From Actinoplanes sp. NBC_00393 (lineage in GTDB: Bacteria > Actinomycetota > Actinomycetes > Mycobacteriales > Micromonosporaceae): a DNA stretch of 64,000 bases. The position numbers were made by a program, and so were the translations under genes. The stretch covers positions 1-64,000 of the forward strand of contig NZ_CP107942.1 in the NCBI RefSeq assembly GCF_036053395.1. Direction: 5' to 3'. Under the pieces are notes generated by a model, which saw nothing but the letters and a program-made list of their open reading frames with translations, was not told where the DNA came from and made no database searches. Below, piece after piece: positions 43,724-53,769 of the stretch (the first letter of the stretch is position 1; every line of letters starts with the position of its first letter).

Positions 43724-43783
43724 CCTGGGGAACACCGCGTACCCGGGCACGACCGGGCAGACATGTGCGCGATGTTCCCCAGG
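43724..43783 (+). promoter_or_regulatory. 5' leader stem-loop before the DUF4192 gene
   Basis: CCTGGGGAACA (43724-43734) and TGTTCCCCAGG (43773-43783) are perfect complements with a 38-base loop. The stem ends 22 bases before the ATG at 43805. It may regulate the following gene or end upstream transcription. Confidence 0.5.
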
Positions 43784-43804
43784 CCACCACATCGAGGGAC
43801 AACC

Positions 43805-44776
43805 ATGAATCACCCCGAACGCCTCGACCTGAACCACCCCGCCGACCTGGCCGCCATCGTGCCCTACCTCCTCGGCTACCACCCCCGGAACCAACTCGCC
43901 ATCCTCGCGCTGCGCGGCACCTCAGTCCTCTTCGCCGCCGCCACACCGCTGCCGTACTCGGACCCCAGCGAAGACGGCACCGCGGTCGCCGTCCGCATCG
44001 CGGCACACGGGCCGGAGCGCGTCCTGCTCATCGGCTACGGCGACCACGAAACGGTCACCATCGCCGTCACCCACACCACCGACGCGTTCACCATCCTCGG
44101 TGTCACCGTCCCGGTCGCCTTGCGCGTCCACGACGACCGGCTCTGGCATCTCGCCTGTGGCAGCCCGGAACACCAGAGCAGCGGCATCCCGTTCGACCCG
44201 AGCACCACCGCGGCGGCCGCCCGCGCCACCTACCTCGGGCTGACCGCAGCCCAAGACATCGACACGCTCGCCACGAGGCTCGGCCCGATCACCGGAGCCG
44301 AACGCGACGCCATGAACAGCGCGCTTGCCGCAGCGCGACAGCACCTCGACGAGCTCGCCGCTGGCACCACCGGAGTGGTCCGATCGAGGCTTCGTAGCCT
44401 CCTCGACGACCTCCTCCACGAAGCGCTCAGCACCTATCGACAGCATGATCGGCTTCCCGACGACCGCGCAGCCCTCCTGCTCACCCTGCTGACCGTCGCC
44501 TCCCTCCGCGACGACGTGCTGGAACAGGTCCACGGCAACGACGTCGACATCGACCTCTGGACAGACCTGACCCGTCGAGCCGACCCCGATCGCACCGCAG
44601 CCCCAGCCACCCTGCTGTCACTCGCCGCCCTGCAACGCGGCAGCGGCGTACTCGCCCGCCTCGCCATCGAGCGAGCCCGAGAAGCCGACCCCAATGACTC
44701 GCTGATCCAGACGGTCGTTGACGCCATCGCCTGCGGCATAGACCCGGCGGTCGTCCACCGCCTGCTGCACGAGTGA
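43805..44776 (+). CDS. DUF4192 family protein
   Basis: A 323-residue soluble protein with LNHPADLAAIVPYLLGYHPRNQLAILAL at the N-terminus, the hallmark of DUF4192, common on actinobacterial mobile elements and chromosomes. AGGGA precedes the ATG. Function unknown. It follows a leader hairpin. Confidence 0.82.
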   Translation: MNHPERLDLNHPADLAAIVPYLLGYHPRNQLAILALRGTSVLFAAATPLPYSDPSEDGTAVAVRIAAHGPERVLLIGYGDHETVTIAVTHTTDAFTILGVTVPVALRVHDDRLWHLACGSPEHQSSGIPFDPSTTAAAARATYLGLTAAQDIDTLATRLGPITGAERDAMNSALAAARQHLDELAAGTTGVVRSRLRSLLDDLLHEALSTYRQHDRLPDDRAALLLTLLTVASLRDDVLEQVHGNDVDIDLWTDLTRRADPDRTAAPATLLSLAALQRGSGVLARLAIERAREADPNDSLIQTVVDAIACGIDPAVVHRLLHE

Positions 44777-44859
44777 CGCCGTCCTCCAACAGGGATCCCG
44801 TCTCCCTTCATCAGCCCGCGCCCTACTCGCGGACACCCTCATCGCCTGGGAGGACTTCC

Positions 44860-45186
44860 ATGACCAACCTGCCGCCGTGGCAGCGCTCCTGCGACTGCCG
44901 CTGCATAGCGCACCACCAATTGCAGCGCACCAGCTACGACGATCCCGACTGCGCTTGCACCATTACCTGCGCCACCCAGCCCACAACCCTGCTCGCTGAG
45001 CAGTGGGGCTGCGCCCTGTTCCTCGACAAGAACGGCGATCTCTGGGCTGTCACCCACCTGGCCAACAGCGCCTGGGACTGGCAGCACGCCGCGCAGATCG
45101 ACACCCGTGACCTGTACGACACCCACGTGACCATCGAGCACCTGCTCCGACTCACCAACCACGTGCTCGGCACCAACCCCCGCTGA
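44860..45186 (+). CDS. Small Cys-rich hypothetical protein (108 aa)
   Basis: The N-terminal half has six Cys in pairs (CDCRC, CACTITC), which may bind metal, and the rest is helical (DTHVTIEHLLRLTNHVLG). GGGAGG sets the ATG at 44860. It ends in a terminator hairpin. No family recognised. Confidence 0.6.
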   Translation: MTNLPPWQRSCDCRCIAHHQLQRTSYDDPDCACTITCATQPTTLLAEQWGCALFLDKNGDLWAVTHLANSAWDWQHAAQIDTRDLYDTHVTIEHLLRLTNHVLGTNPR

Positions 45187-45198
45187 ATCAACCACAAC

Positions 45199-45224
45199 GT
45201 GGGCCGTCCGAACGGGCGGCCCAC
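45199..45224 (+). terminator. Terminator hairpin with T-rich tail
   Basis: GTGGGCCGTCC and GGGCGGCCCAC pair with one G-T, loop GAAC-like, followed by CCCTTTCTGTGTTT. Located 13 bases after the 108-residue gene. Confidence 0.7.
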
Positions 45225-45262
45225 GCCCTTTCTGTGTTTCACGAGCGAGCTGGGAGGCCGTC

Positions 45263-46276
45263 ATGATCAAGGTCGCCATCGGCGCCGTCGGGCTTGTCAT
45301 CATCGTCTGTCTCGGCCTGCCCATGGTGCTGCTCTCGACCGTCATAGGTACCGACCCCGGCCAGTGTGCTGTCACCGGCCGGCCGGCCGCGAGCTCCACC
45401 CAGCAACCGTCCGGCGCCGCAAGCTGGGACACCGAACAGCTCTCCATCGCCGAGACCATCATCGAGGTCGGCCGGATCAAAGGCGTACCGCGTTGGGGTT
45501 GGACCATCGCCCTGGCCGTCGCCATGCAGGAATCCGGCTTACGGAACTTGCCCCATCTCGGCGAGCGCAACGACCGCGACTCGATCGGCGTGTTCCAGCA
45601 GCGCCCCAGCCAGGGCTGGGGCACTCCGGAACAACTGGCTCAACCGGCCTACCAAGCCGGCAAGTTCTACGAGAAGCTGCTGGCCATTCCAGGCTGGGAG
45701 GCCATGCCTCTGACCCGAGCCGCGCAGGCCGTCCAAGTCTCGGCATACCCGGACGCGTACGCGAAGTGGACCGACGAAGCGCTCCGCCTGGTTGAGCTTG
45801 AGAGCGGCGACGCCGTGCTCGACTGCTGGGACGGAGCCAGCGCAATCGCGGTGCCGGCCCCACGTAACCCCGACGGCTCATGGCCGCACGAGAACTGCAG
45901 CATCGTGCCCGATCCGACCACCGGCGCGGGCTGCCTGACTCCCCGCACGCTGCATCTCGTCCAACAAGCCACCGCCGCCGGCTTCCCGGACCCCCGCTGC
46001 TTCCGTGTCGATGACCACGGCGAACACCCGAAGGGTCAGGCCTGCGACTGGATGATGACCGCTGGCGGCGAAGCCACCGGAGGCCAGAAGGAGATGGGGG
46101 ACGCGATGGCGGCCTGGGCGGTCACCAACGCCGGCGCACTCGGCATCCGCTACGTCATCTGGTTCCGCATGATCTGGACCGACGACGGCCGCGGCTGGCA
46201 CGCCTACAACAACCCCTGGGGCGGGGACGACGCCTCCGGCTGGCACACGAACCACGTGCACATTTCGGTCGAATAA
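45263..46276 (+). CDS. Cell-wall hydrolase of the transfer region (lysozyme-like + peptidase-like)
   Basis: A 337-residue protein with an N-terminal membrane anchor (about 5-28). Residues 60-150 look like a lysozyme-fold lytic transglycosylase domain (AVAMQESGLRNLP with Glu as likely catalytic, then SIGVFQQRPSQGWGT). The C-terminal part (GEHPKGQACDWM and HTNHVHISVE) resembles M15-like peptidoglycan peptidases. Such enzymes open the wall for conjugation. GGGAGG sets the ATG. Last gene of the rightward transfer tract. Confidence 0.75.
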   Translation: MIKVAIGAVGLVIIVCLGLPMVLLSTVIGTDPGQCAVTGRPAASSTQQPSGAASWDTEQLSIAETIIEVGRIKGVPRWGWTIALAVAMQESGLRNLPHLGERNDRDSIGVFQQRPSQGWGTPEQLAQPAYQAGKFYEKLLAIPGWEAMPLTRAAQAVQVSAYPDAYAKWTDEALRLVELESGDAVLDCWDGASAIAVPAPRNPDGSWPHENCSIVPDPTTGAGCLTPRTLHLVQQATAAGFPDPRCFRVDDHGEHPKGQACDWMMTAGGEATGGQKEMGDAMAAWAVTNAGALGIRYVIWFRMIWTDDGRGWHAYNNPWGGDDASGWHTNHVHISVE

Positions 46277-46560
46277 AACGTTGACATTTTCATCTGATAG
46301 TGGATTCGCGTCGTTAGACCAACCGCTACGACTGCCGCCGGCTTCGCCGGTGACCAACTGGACACGCCATTGATTCTGGCCGGCTTTATGTACCGGTCGC
46401 ACAAGGTCGCAAGGATTCCCGCGGAGCGGTGAGGCCTCGCTGGCCCGGGCCAACTCCGCAGTGGCGTGGCAGGTCGCAGAACGTGCGGTGAGCAGGCCCC
46501 GAACGACGCGCGCGACCACCCGTGGTGGCGCCCGCCGCCCGGACCCTGTCCGGGGCGCGG

Positions 46561-47328
46561 CTACCGGAGCTGGGTGGATACCGGCTGCAGGCGGAAAACA
46601 CACTGCACCACGTTGAACTCGCCGACAGTGGCAACGAATCGAAACCTATCGCCTTCGCCGACGGCGCTCGGGATCGGGTCGCCGGTCAGGTTCAAGTCGC
46701 GGACGTTGACATCCTCGTACTTGAGGTTCGGTCCGATCGTGGTCTTCGGACCCTTGTTCCCCGGGCCGATCAGGAGGTCGAAGCGGGTCGTGTCGTCGCT
46801 AAAGCTCGCCTTGTCCCGGATCGAGCCGTTGAACGAGATCGTCCGGCCGGCGTACTCGGCGGCGAAGTCCACGTTCTCAATCCCGCACGGGTCCGCTTTC
46901 AGCAGCTTCGCGAGATCAGGGCTGTTCTTCGTCGTGAGTACCGTGGCCGCCGGCGCCCTGGAGGTCACCGGTACCGCTTCGGACGGCTCGGCCTGCGCCG
47001 GAGACGGGCTCTGCGAAGCCGCGGTCGTACCGTTGGCCGCACCTGTCGCTGCCGGGCCCGCTTCGACAGCGGTGTTGTTGTCCGGGTCCTCGAGCGCCGC
47101 GCCTATCGCGATGGCCGCGACCAGGACCACGGCTACACCCGCGCCGGCCACGATCAGCAGGCGCGGAACCGGCTTCTTCGGCCGCCGGAATGTGAGAGTG
47201 GTCAGGAGCGTGCCTGTGTCCTGTGAGACGAGTTCCCAGCCGTCCTGCTCCCTCCGGGAGATCGCGCTCCTCTCGGTGCCCCGCAGCGTCTTCACCGTCT
47301 CGACCTCGTACTTGACCTCGTCGGTCAT
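46561..47328 (-). CDS. DUF4839-like membrane-anchored protein
   Basis: A 255-residue protein. Residues 1-50 form a small cytoplasmic domain (TDEVKYEVETVKTLRGTERS), then one membrane segment at about 54-77, a Ser/Ala/Pro/Thr linker, and an extracellular domain of about 110 residues (DFAAEYAGRTISFNGSI onward) as in DUF4839 proteins. The ATG at 47328 follows GGGGCGGGG. Function unknown. It is convergent with the hydrolase gene. Confidence 0.7.
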   Translation of the reverse strand: MTDEVKYEVETVKTLRGTERSAISRREQDGWELVSQDTGTLLTTLTFRRPKKPVPRLLIVAGAGVAVVLVAAIAIGAALEDPDNNTAVEAGPAATGAANGTTAASQSPSPAQAEPSEAVPVTSRAPAATVLTTKNSPDLAKLLKADPCGIENVDFAAEYAGRTISFNGSIRDKASFSDDTTRFDLLIGPGNKGPKTTIGPNLKYEDVNVRDLNLTGDPIPSAVGEGDRFRFVATVGEFNVVQCVFRLQPVSTQLR

Positions 47329-47503
47329 TTGCTGCCCCGCCCCCAGAAGAACCGTCGATCAACAGGACTCGGAGTATATGAACGATGATCAACAAGTAAT
47401 CGTCGGTGACCGCCATGTGGTCGGCCCCCGATGAGCGCCGGGCATTAAGGCCGGTGCAGGTGACGCCTGTGCGCGGCCGGGCACGGTCCGGCACGATTAG
47501 GTC

Positions 47504-48595
47504 ATGATCGTGTTGTTCGACGCTGACGTGCCGGTGCACTACGGGTTCATGTTCCTGACCTGCGGTGACGAGTCCCCGGACCTGGGTGACACGTGGGCGG
47601 GTCAGCAGAACGGGCTCGCTGGCGCCGGGACCCCCGGCGTCCTGTCGATGATCACCGGGTTGCACACCGGGCGGGTGCCGCTGCGTATCGAGTGGCACGC
47701 CACGGCACCGGAACCCGGCCCCGGCTGGGAGGAGATCGTCGACGTGCCGTTCAGCCCGCCGTCGGTGGACATGTGCGTCCAGTCGTTCCAGGACTCGTTC
47801 GAAATCCGGCTACCCGACACCGGCCCGCTGCGCGCGCGGTACTGCGCCGCCGGGATGGACGCCGCCCGGGACGCTGACACCGTCATGTCCGAGGAGCCGA
47901 CCGTGGACCGGTATCTGCTGCAGCTGTGGCCCGACGAGGAGGCGACGGAGACGATCGTGCGGCAGACCAGCGCCATCGCCGCGTACTGGCACGGTGTCGC
48001 CCGGGAAACACCACCGGCGGCCGAGCACACCGGCGACACCGGTGAGAACGGCGACGACGATCAGGACGATTGGGGCGACGGCGGTCAGGAAGACTGGTAC
48101 GACGCTTGGGCGTGGGGTGACCGGCCGCCGTCGGATCGGCTGCGGCAGCTGCGCGGGAACGTGCTGGGTGTGGCCCGGGATCATCGGGACCTGCTGGACG
48201 TCTTCGACGGATGGGATCCCACGGTGCAGCGGGCCGCGGCCCGGTGGCTGGCCCGCCGAGCTTTCGAAATCGCCGGGATGGACGACATCGGCTGGATCCG
48301 TCCGGCGCTGACCGCCATGGACCGCGGTGAGCCGCTACCGGAACCGTTCACTTCCCCGGAAGCGGTGTTCCCGCTGCTGTGGACCGGGTTCAACGGATCC
48401 GGTCCGGTGCCGTTCGATGCGTCGCCAGGGGCCATGCACCGGCCGTCGTTTGCCGTTCCGGCAATCTTCGCCGCAGTGAACGACGATCCGCTGGAGGCGA
48501 TCGTCGACGCGTTCAGCCACGCGGAGGCGACCTGCGACGGTCAGGCACACGACCTGCTCACCGGCCTTCGCAGCCGGTTTCCATTCCCGGACTGA
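47504..48595 (+). CDS. Hypothetical protein (363 aa) with an acidic central linker
   Basis: Two parts are joined by a run rich in Asp, Gly and Trp (about 182-205, GENGDDDQDDWGDG). The N-terminal 165 residues show beta-rich sequence; the C-terminal part is helical. ATG 47504 has no clear ribosome site, so the mRNA may be leaderless. No family recognised. Confidence 0.6.
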   Translation: MIVLFDADVPVHYGFMFLTCGDESPDLGDTWAGQQNGLAGAGTPGVLSMITGLHTGRVPLRIEWHATAPEPGPGWEEIVDVPFSPPSVDMCVQSFQDSFEIRLPDTGPLRARYCAAGMDAARDADTVMSEEPTVDRYLLQLWPDEEATETIVRQTSAIAAYWHGVARETPPAAEHTGDTGENGDDDQDDWGDGGQEDWYDAWAWGDRPPSDRLRQLRGNVLGVARDHRDLLDVFDGWDPTVQRAAARWLARRAFEIAGMDDIGWIRPALTAMDRGEPLPEPFTSPEAVFPLLWTGFNGSGPVPFDASPGAMHRPSFAVPAIFAAVNDDPLEAIVDAFSHAEATCDGQAHDLLTGLRSRFPFPD

Positions 48596-49174
48596 GCGGC
48601 GACCACCCGGCCGAGTGCTGTCGCGGTGCCCGGCCGGTCCGTGACGACATGTCGCTGGGCCTGCTGGCCCGCAAACGGTCCCCGGGCATGAGCCACGCCG
48701 GGATCCAGACTGTGGTCATCGGGGTACCGCTGTCCGCGGTGACCTTCTCCGGCCTGTAGATGTTCGTGTGCGGCAGCAGGCGGCTCATCACCGTCCGCCT
48801 GATCGGCGGCGGTGTAGGGCTCCGCCAAGGTTGCCGGAGCCTCGCTCCAACGCGTCCAAGGCTTGACGAAGGGTTGGCTCGGGGCGCAGCCGAGCATCGG
48901 ACAGCACGGCCGCTATTCGCCAGCTCCGAGAATGGCCCTCCGCCACTCACCAGTAAAGTTCGTGTGCACCGATTTGCCGAGTTGAGTGCGCTCGATTAGC
49001 CAGGCGAGAGTGCCCCCGTAGAATGCTGTGCACGTTGCGCTCACGCCTATTACGCAATCACCTTTGTTCGCACGAAGGTTCGTTTCCTGCAGCCGGCTCC
49101 GCCGGGCTCGTGTACGAACAGCTCCACCTCAAGTCTGCGGCGAGGGTCAACGTCACGGGCAAGGTCGTCGGTTC
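48596..49174. other. Gap without a supported gene
   Basis: About 580 bases. Several short frames cross it but none has a ribosome site, coding bias or a familiar motif. Base composition becomes AT-richer toward the right, as the boundary to the NACHT gene is approached. It could hold decayed mobile DNA. Confidence 0.5.
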
Positions 49175-52100
49175 CTAGCTCGGTCGGCTGATGAACGCGG
49201 TGCGTAGCCGATCAACTGCGGCTCCAAGCATGCGCCGTATGGCAATCGCCTCTTCAAGCGTTAGCTCCTGGCCAACCTTCTCCCATGCCTCGTATATGCT
49301 CGGAGCGGCGCGTTCTCCGTCGTCAGTTTGGACCGCGACCCGGACCAACTCAACAAAAAACGGCCCTAAGCCCTCACGTTGATCCATCGAACTCCAGTGC
49401 CAAATGCTCCGAAGGCTTGAACCATGTCGCCGTTCCATTATGTAATCCTCAACGACTCGGCGCCATCCAGCCAAAGAGCCTAGGCGAAGCAGAGTCAAAG
49501 AGAGTGCTTCAGTCCAGACGGTTTCGTTCGCAGCTAGCGCGGCCTCCAACTCCGCCTTTGCCTGGGCCGGGACGAGATGGCTCCACTCCCACAATAGGCC
49601 GGAGTCTCCGGTCGTGATCGCCTCACGTGCGAGTGTTTCCATTGCCAATGGATCCTTCGCTGCGGCACGTGCCCATCCTTCCCGGACCGCGACTTCAATT
49701 CGGTGGTGATATAGATGTCGGGTTCCGACATTACCATTGCGTAGATGACCATAGCACTTGATCAAGCGCTGTAGAGCCCGTTCATCCCCCAGCATCGCGT
49801 CGGTCGAATAGTCGTGGACATGCTGCACTACTCGCTTTCGGCCACTCGGAGAAAGACATGCCAGCACTCCTTCCGGAAGCATCGGCGGCCAGTCATCATC
49901 AACAACGCAGTACGGCCAGCCTTGGCACTTTTTCAAGTGCGCCTTCAAGAGAGTCTCTATCCACGGCTTCGCTGCAGCCGGCTCCAGGTCGACGAGCGCG
50001 AGGAGCCTCCGATCTAGGAGCCTTCTCGGAGGATGTTCGGAGAGCAAATCGGCGAGCTCCGCACCGGAAAGGATTTGTCCGAGCCTGTCCCCAAACAGCT
50101 CTCTAATAAACCACGGTTCCTGGCGGGCATCCGTCAGGTAGGCATCGTGCCATTCTGTCGATGTCCAATCCTTCACTGCCTCTTCTAGGAGCCTGCCTCC
50201 GACTACGTCCCAGTTCCACCAGTAATCCCACCGTCTTTCAGATCCGGTGAATCTGTAACTTCGCATCATTGATTGATGGTTGGAAGCCAGGGTACTGAAC
50301 AACTGCGAACTACCAGGCACCGCCGAGTCGTCATCCGCGAACAGTCTGTGCCGCATCACATCTCGCGAGATGCCAATCGCAAGATCCCGGTCACCGATCT
50401 CGGACATGACGCATAGAGCCTTAAACTGAAGCGGGAAGAGTGGATTTCGAATCAGTCGCTCAACTAGCCGGATGATCGTGTTACGTCGCGCATCCACTGC
50501 GACCGCGAGGCAAATTTCTATAAGCGCCACGATACAGTCCGAGTGAACCTTGCCCTGATAGTACATATATCCTAACACGAACGCTTCCCATGCCTCGGCT
50601 CCGGCGACAAAGGGAAAGAACCGCAGAAGCGGCTCCGAGAGCTCACCTTCGTCGCCTTCCTCATCTAGATCAGAGACTGGTAGTCCGTCGAGCAAAAGAT
50701 CTCGGATCAGCAACAGTTCTTGGAATATCTCTGTCCCACCATTGTCGTTTTCGATTCGGGCCAGGATGCGCACCAGGTCGCTACGCACTTGAGGCGTTAC
50801 CAGGTTGTCATCCCAGACACTGGCTAGGAAGTCTTCGTGGAACTCGCCGCCGATATTGTCCTCGGTGGGAAAGTGCTGCGCATCGGGCGTCAGAAAGATC
50901 AGGCCGGACACGATTTCGATGCCGTCTTCTGATCTCAGCATTAGAGGTCTCAAAGCCGCTAGATCAGACTCCCATAGCTGCTCGAATCCTCGCGTTAATT
51001 CGGTGAGTAGGCCCTCAAGCAGAGAAACGTCCGCGCCTTGCCGATTTCGAAGCGCGGCCGCAACACCAGCAACCACGCGCAGGACCAGCGGGTGGCGCCG
51101 TTCAGATGCAAGGGCTGTCAGGCGCCGCGACAACTCCGGATCCCATGCGTACTCGTCGAAATGCGGATGGATCTCTTGGGAATCGTCGAACGGTTGCTCG
51201 ATCATAACGGCGTACGCGTTGTCGGCGTCGCCAACGCTGAGAAGCGCCTCGACGTGATAGGGTAGATAAAATGTTCGCGCGGGCCATGAGAGTCCGGCTC
51301 CACCGCGTCGCCTTAGTTCCAAGGCGATGGCATTTGACAGCCGGTATGCCGGCGGAAGTGTTTCGACGACTCGAAGGTCGGCAAGATCCTCGTAGTCTAT
51401 CTCTGTCAACGTGCGAGCAGCGCGGTCAAGCGTCAGGTTATCGACGTGGCATAAGTGCTCTTCGATGCCCTCAAGGAGTACGTGGCTATCGTTTCCTAGC
51501 GCTCCATGCTTCCGGGACAATAGGAAATTCTGCAGCAACTCCTGAGCAACGGGATTCTGCTCGACCATTGCCTCTCTAAACTGAAACTGGTCGGAGAGCA
51601 TGGTCGCGCGGTACTGCTCAGGGAACACGTCGCCGCCGGAGCGTGCGATAGTGTCAAGTACCGAGTTGCGAAGCCCGAACGCCTCTATCCATCCGGCCGA
51701 AGCTATCGCAAGTAGGCGGCGCATTGCGGGCTTCGACCGCGCAGGCGACTGTAAGTAGCTAGCGCAGCGGACTGCGAGCTGATCAATAACGGCGAGTGGA
51801 TCCTCTTGCCCGTCGACTTCGAGTGCCTCAAAAAGCGCCGACGAATCGCTAACACGTCCCGCATAGAAGACGGTCACATCTTGCCAAGTAGAGTCGTGCC
51901 ACCAGCGGTCCCTTAGCCATGCAATTGCCTGCTCGCACGGGAACGACCGAAACAGGTGATGCGCGACAAGCCAGGTTCCCAATGACGGATGGCTCCAGCG
52001 CACGTTCCGCGATGCCTTCGCGTCGACGCCGTGCAGCACCGTCGAGCACGCGACAATTTCAGCGTCTAGCTCCTCCACACGGGACACGTCCCGCGCCAGG

Positions 52101-53632
52101 TAGCTTCGCCGCAATTGATCGCGCACCGCACCTGCCGTTGCCGACCGACTGTCATGTGCGGATGTAAGGAAAAAGGCGATCTCCGCGAGGATATCTAGAC
52201 GCGTATCCAGCACCAGCTCTTGCTCTACTAGCAGTTCGTCCTTCCATTCGTGTCGCAGGAGCCGCCGCAGGACTTCGTGGTACAGAGCATCGACAGACGG
52301 AAGCTCGTGGCTTTCACTCCTTGTCTCGGTGTGTAGCTCCCTTGCCACTGCGAACGCAAAGCTGGACAACAATGGATTGAACATGATCGACGGTGGAATG
52401 GATGCGGCCAGAGCGCTAGTGCCCGATTTGGACCGCTCCCTAATACTCGAATGGATTGTCGGTGCGCGACGTACTAAGTCAACCCATTTTGGCCCGGCCA
52501 CGGAACCAAGCCACGCCTGGCCGAGCGTCTCCAGCTCGTCGGGTCCTAGCGGCGGGATACTACGAATGTGGTCGTCCGAGCCACCGTGCTCGGATAGCCC
52601 GCGAAGAAGCGATTCATATCGGGATTCATGCCGCGCGGTAATTAATAGTCTAGTATTAGCCCTGGCGCGGAAAGCGTCGATTACTGGCAGGAGATGACGT
52701 CGCGTATTTCGCTCCCCTGCTTCATCCAGCGCATCGATCGCAACTACGAAATCAACCTCAGTTGAATGGAGCGCCGACAGGAGATGCTGCACGAGGAAAT
52801 GGCGATCAGCAGGGGACAAAGTCGCACTGGTTTTGTCGATGCACTCCTCAATTGTGAGCAGAGACGCATCATGCTCGTGTAACCCGGGAGACGGCGCGAC
52901 GAGCACGGTCAGGTCACGGTATTCCAGCCTCATGGCGAGGTCACCCGCATGGACTGGTATCGGAATTATGAGCCGTTCTCCCGAGCCAAGGGCGCGGATT
53001 GCATCTTTCGCCAGTTGCGTGGTTTGTTCGCGCATCCAGCATGTCTTCCCGGAGCCCGTCTCACCAACGACGACTGTCACCGGCTGGACGCCCACCGTGC
53101 GTAGGATATCCCGAGTTATGTTTGGCGGTCCAGCAAGAATCCGTACCCACGTCGGCCGCTGGCCGTACATGGCCACAACTTGCTCAAGCCACGCTTGCAC
53201 GACACGCTGCGCTCTGGCCTCGCCTCCTTGCTCCAAGACTTTCGCGTTGGTGACCGATTCGGAAATGGCTGCCAATTCTGCCGATGCTTTGGCCGCACGA
53301 CGGACGCCTGTGCGTTGCTGTCCCACTTCCTGCAGCATCTGGAAGTAACTCGCTCGCCACTTGGCGAGGTCGGGCTCGAGGTTTCGGCCGGCATAGCGAT
53401 GGCAAACTTGCACAAGCGTCGCGACTAGTTCCCACTTTGGCATCGATGTGCCCGCAAGAGCGGCCCCGATTGTTGACCTCGGATAGGGCTGGCCTGCGTC
53501 CGCAGTGAGTCGAACCAACCTGCGCACTGATGGACTACCGCATCCGGCCTGCATCTGCCGTAGCTCCGCAGCGAATCGCGCTACCGGTCCTGGTAGTCCC
53601 GCCTCGGTGTCGCGGCTGCTGTTAGCCGACAT
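49175..53632 (-). CDS. NACHT-type STAND NTPase with N-terminal HTH-like domain (1,485 aa)
   Basis: Residues 15-75 form an HTH-like region common at the start of actinobacterial NACHT proteins (FAAELRQMQAGCGSPSVRRL, then STIGAALAGTSMPKWELV). The P-loop GETGSGKTCW has Lys196; Walker B is DFVVAIDALDEAGE near 295-305, followed by a sensor-like LLITARHESRYE. Residues beyond about 600 are an all-helical repeat region that should sense a ligand. STAND NTPases of this size are frequent antiphage sensors, but no effector domain is visible. The gene is clearly AT-richer than its neighbours (ATA, TTA and AGA codons appear), a sign of transfer. ATG 53632 has no strong ribosome site. Confidence 0.78.
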   Translation of the reverse strand: MSANSSRDTEAGLPGPVARFAAELRQMQAGCGSPSVRRLVRLTADAGQPYPRSTIGAALAGTSMPKWELVATLVQVCHRYAGRNLEPDLAKWRASYFQMLQEVGQQRTGVRRAAKASAELAAISESVTNAKVLEQGGEARAQRVVQAWLEQVVAMYGQRPTWVRILAGPPNITRDILRTVGVQPVTVVVGETGSGKTCWMREQTTQLAKDAIRALGSGERLIIPIPVHAGDLAMRLEYRDLTVLVAPSPGLHEHDASLLTIEECIDKTSATLSPADRHFLVQHLLSALHSTEVDFVVAIDALDEAGERNTRRHLLPVIDAFRARANTRLLITARHESRYESLLRGLSEHGGSDDHIRSIPPLGPDELETLGQAWLGSVAGPKWVDLVRRAPTIHSSIRERSKSGTSALAASIPPSIMFNPLLSSFAFAVARELHTETRSESHELPSVDALYHEVLRRLLRHEWKDELLVEQELVLDTRLDILAEIAFFLTSAHDSRSATAGAVRDQLRRSYLARDVSRVEELDAEIVACSTVLHGVDAKASRNVRWSHPSLGTWLVAHHLFRSFPCEQAIAWLRDRWWHDSTWQDVTVFYAGRVSDSSALFEALEVDGQEDPLAVIDQLAVRCASYLQSPARSKPAMRRLLAIASAGWIEAFGLRNSVLDTIARSGGDVFPEQYRATMLSDQFQFREAMVEQNPVAQELLQNFLLSRKHGALGNDSHVLLEGIEEHLCHVDNLTLDRAARTLTEIDYEDLADLRVVETLPPAYRLSNAIALELRRRGGAGLSWPARTFYLPYHVEALLSVGDADNAYAVMIEQPFDDSQEIHPHFDEYAWDPELSRRLTALASERRHPLVLRVVAGVAAALRNRQGADVSLLEGLLTELTRGFEQLWESDLAALRPLMLRSEDGIEIVSGLIFLTPDAQHFPTEDNIGGEFHEDFLASVWDDNLVTPQVRSDLVRILARIENDNGGTEIFQELLLIRDLLLDGLPVSDLDEEGDEGELSEPLLRFFPFVAGAEAWEAFVLGYMYYQGKVHSDCIVALIEICLAVAVDARRNTIIRLVERLIRNPLFPLQFKALCVMSEIGDRDLAIGISRDVMRHRLFADDDSAVPGSSQLFSTLASNHQSMMRSYRFTGSERRWDYWWNWDVVGGRLLEEAVKDWTSTEWHDAYLTDARQEPWFIRELFGDRLGQILSGAELADLLSEHPPRRLLDRRLLALVDLEPAAAKPWIETLLKAHLKKCQGWPYCVVDDDWPPMLPEGVLACLSPSGRKRVVQHVHDYSTDAMLGDERALQRLIKCYGHLRNGNVGTRHLYHHRIEVAVREGWARAAAKDPLAMETLAREAITTGDSGLLWEWSHLVPAQAKAELEAALAANETVWTEALSLTLLRLGSLAGWRRVVEDYIMERRHGSSLRSIWHWSSMDQREGLGPFFVELVRVAVQTDDGERAAPSIYEAWEKVGQELTLEEAIAIRRMLGAAVDRLRTAFISRPS

Positions 53633-53677
53633 GATCGCGCGCTGCTGCAGGGATCAGCGACAACCAACTGGGCTGAC

Positions 53678-53722
53678 TGTCCGGGATCTGTCCCGAAAGA
53701 TCGCGGGACACGTGCCCGGACA
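53678..53722. promoter_or_regulatory. Nested inverted repeats in the divergent promoter of the NTPase gene
   Basis: TGTCCGGG (53678-53685) faces CCCGGACA (53715-53722), and inside them TGTCCCG (53689-53695) faces CGGGACA (53704-53710). The four half-sites share TGTCC(C/G)G and lie between the NTPase gene and the small plus-strand ORF. This is a good operator candidate for the NTPase's own HTH domain or a local regulator. Confidence 0.6.
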
Positions 53723-53769
53723 CCCACCCTGGAACCCGTTGCTCTCCAAATCCCCAAGGAGGAATCGCG

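Noticed and set aside
48558..48950. Minus-strand ORF of 130 codons in the gap after the 363-residue gene
   Set aside because: No ribosome site, low-complexity Ser/Pro/Arg content and no familiar motif.
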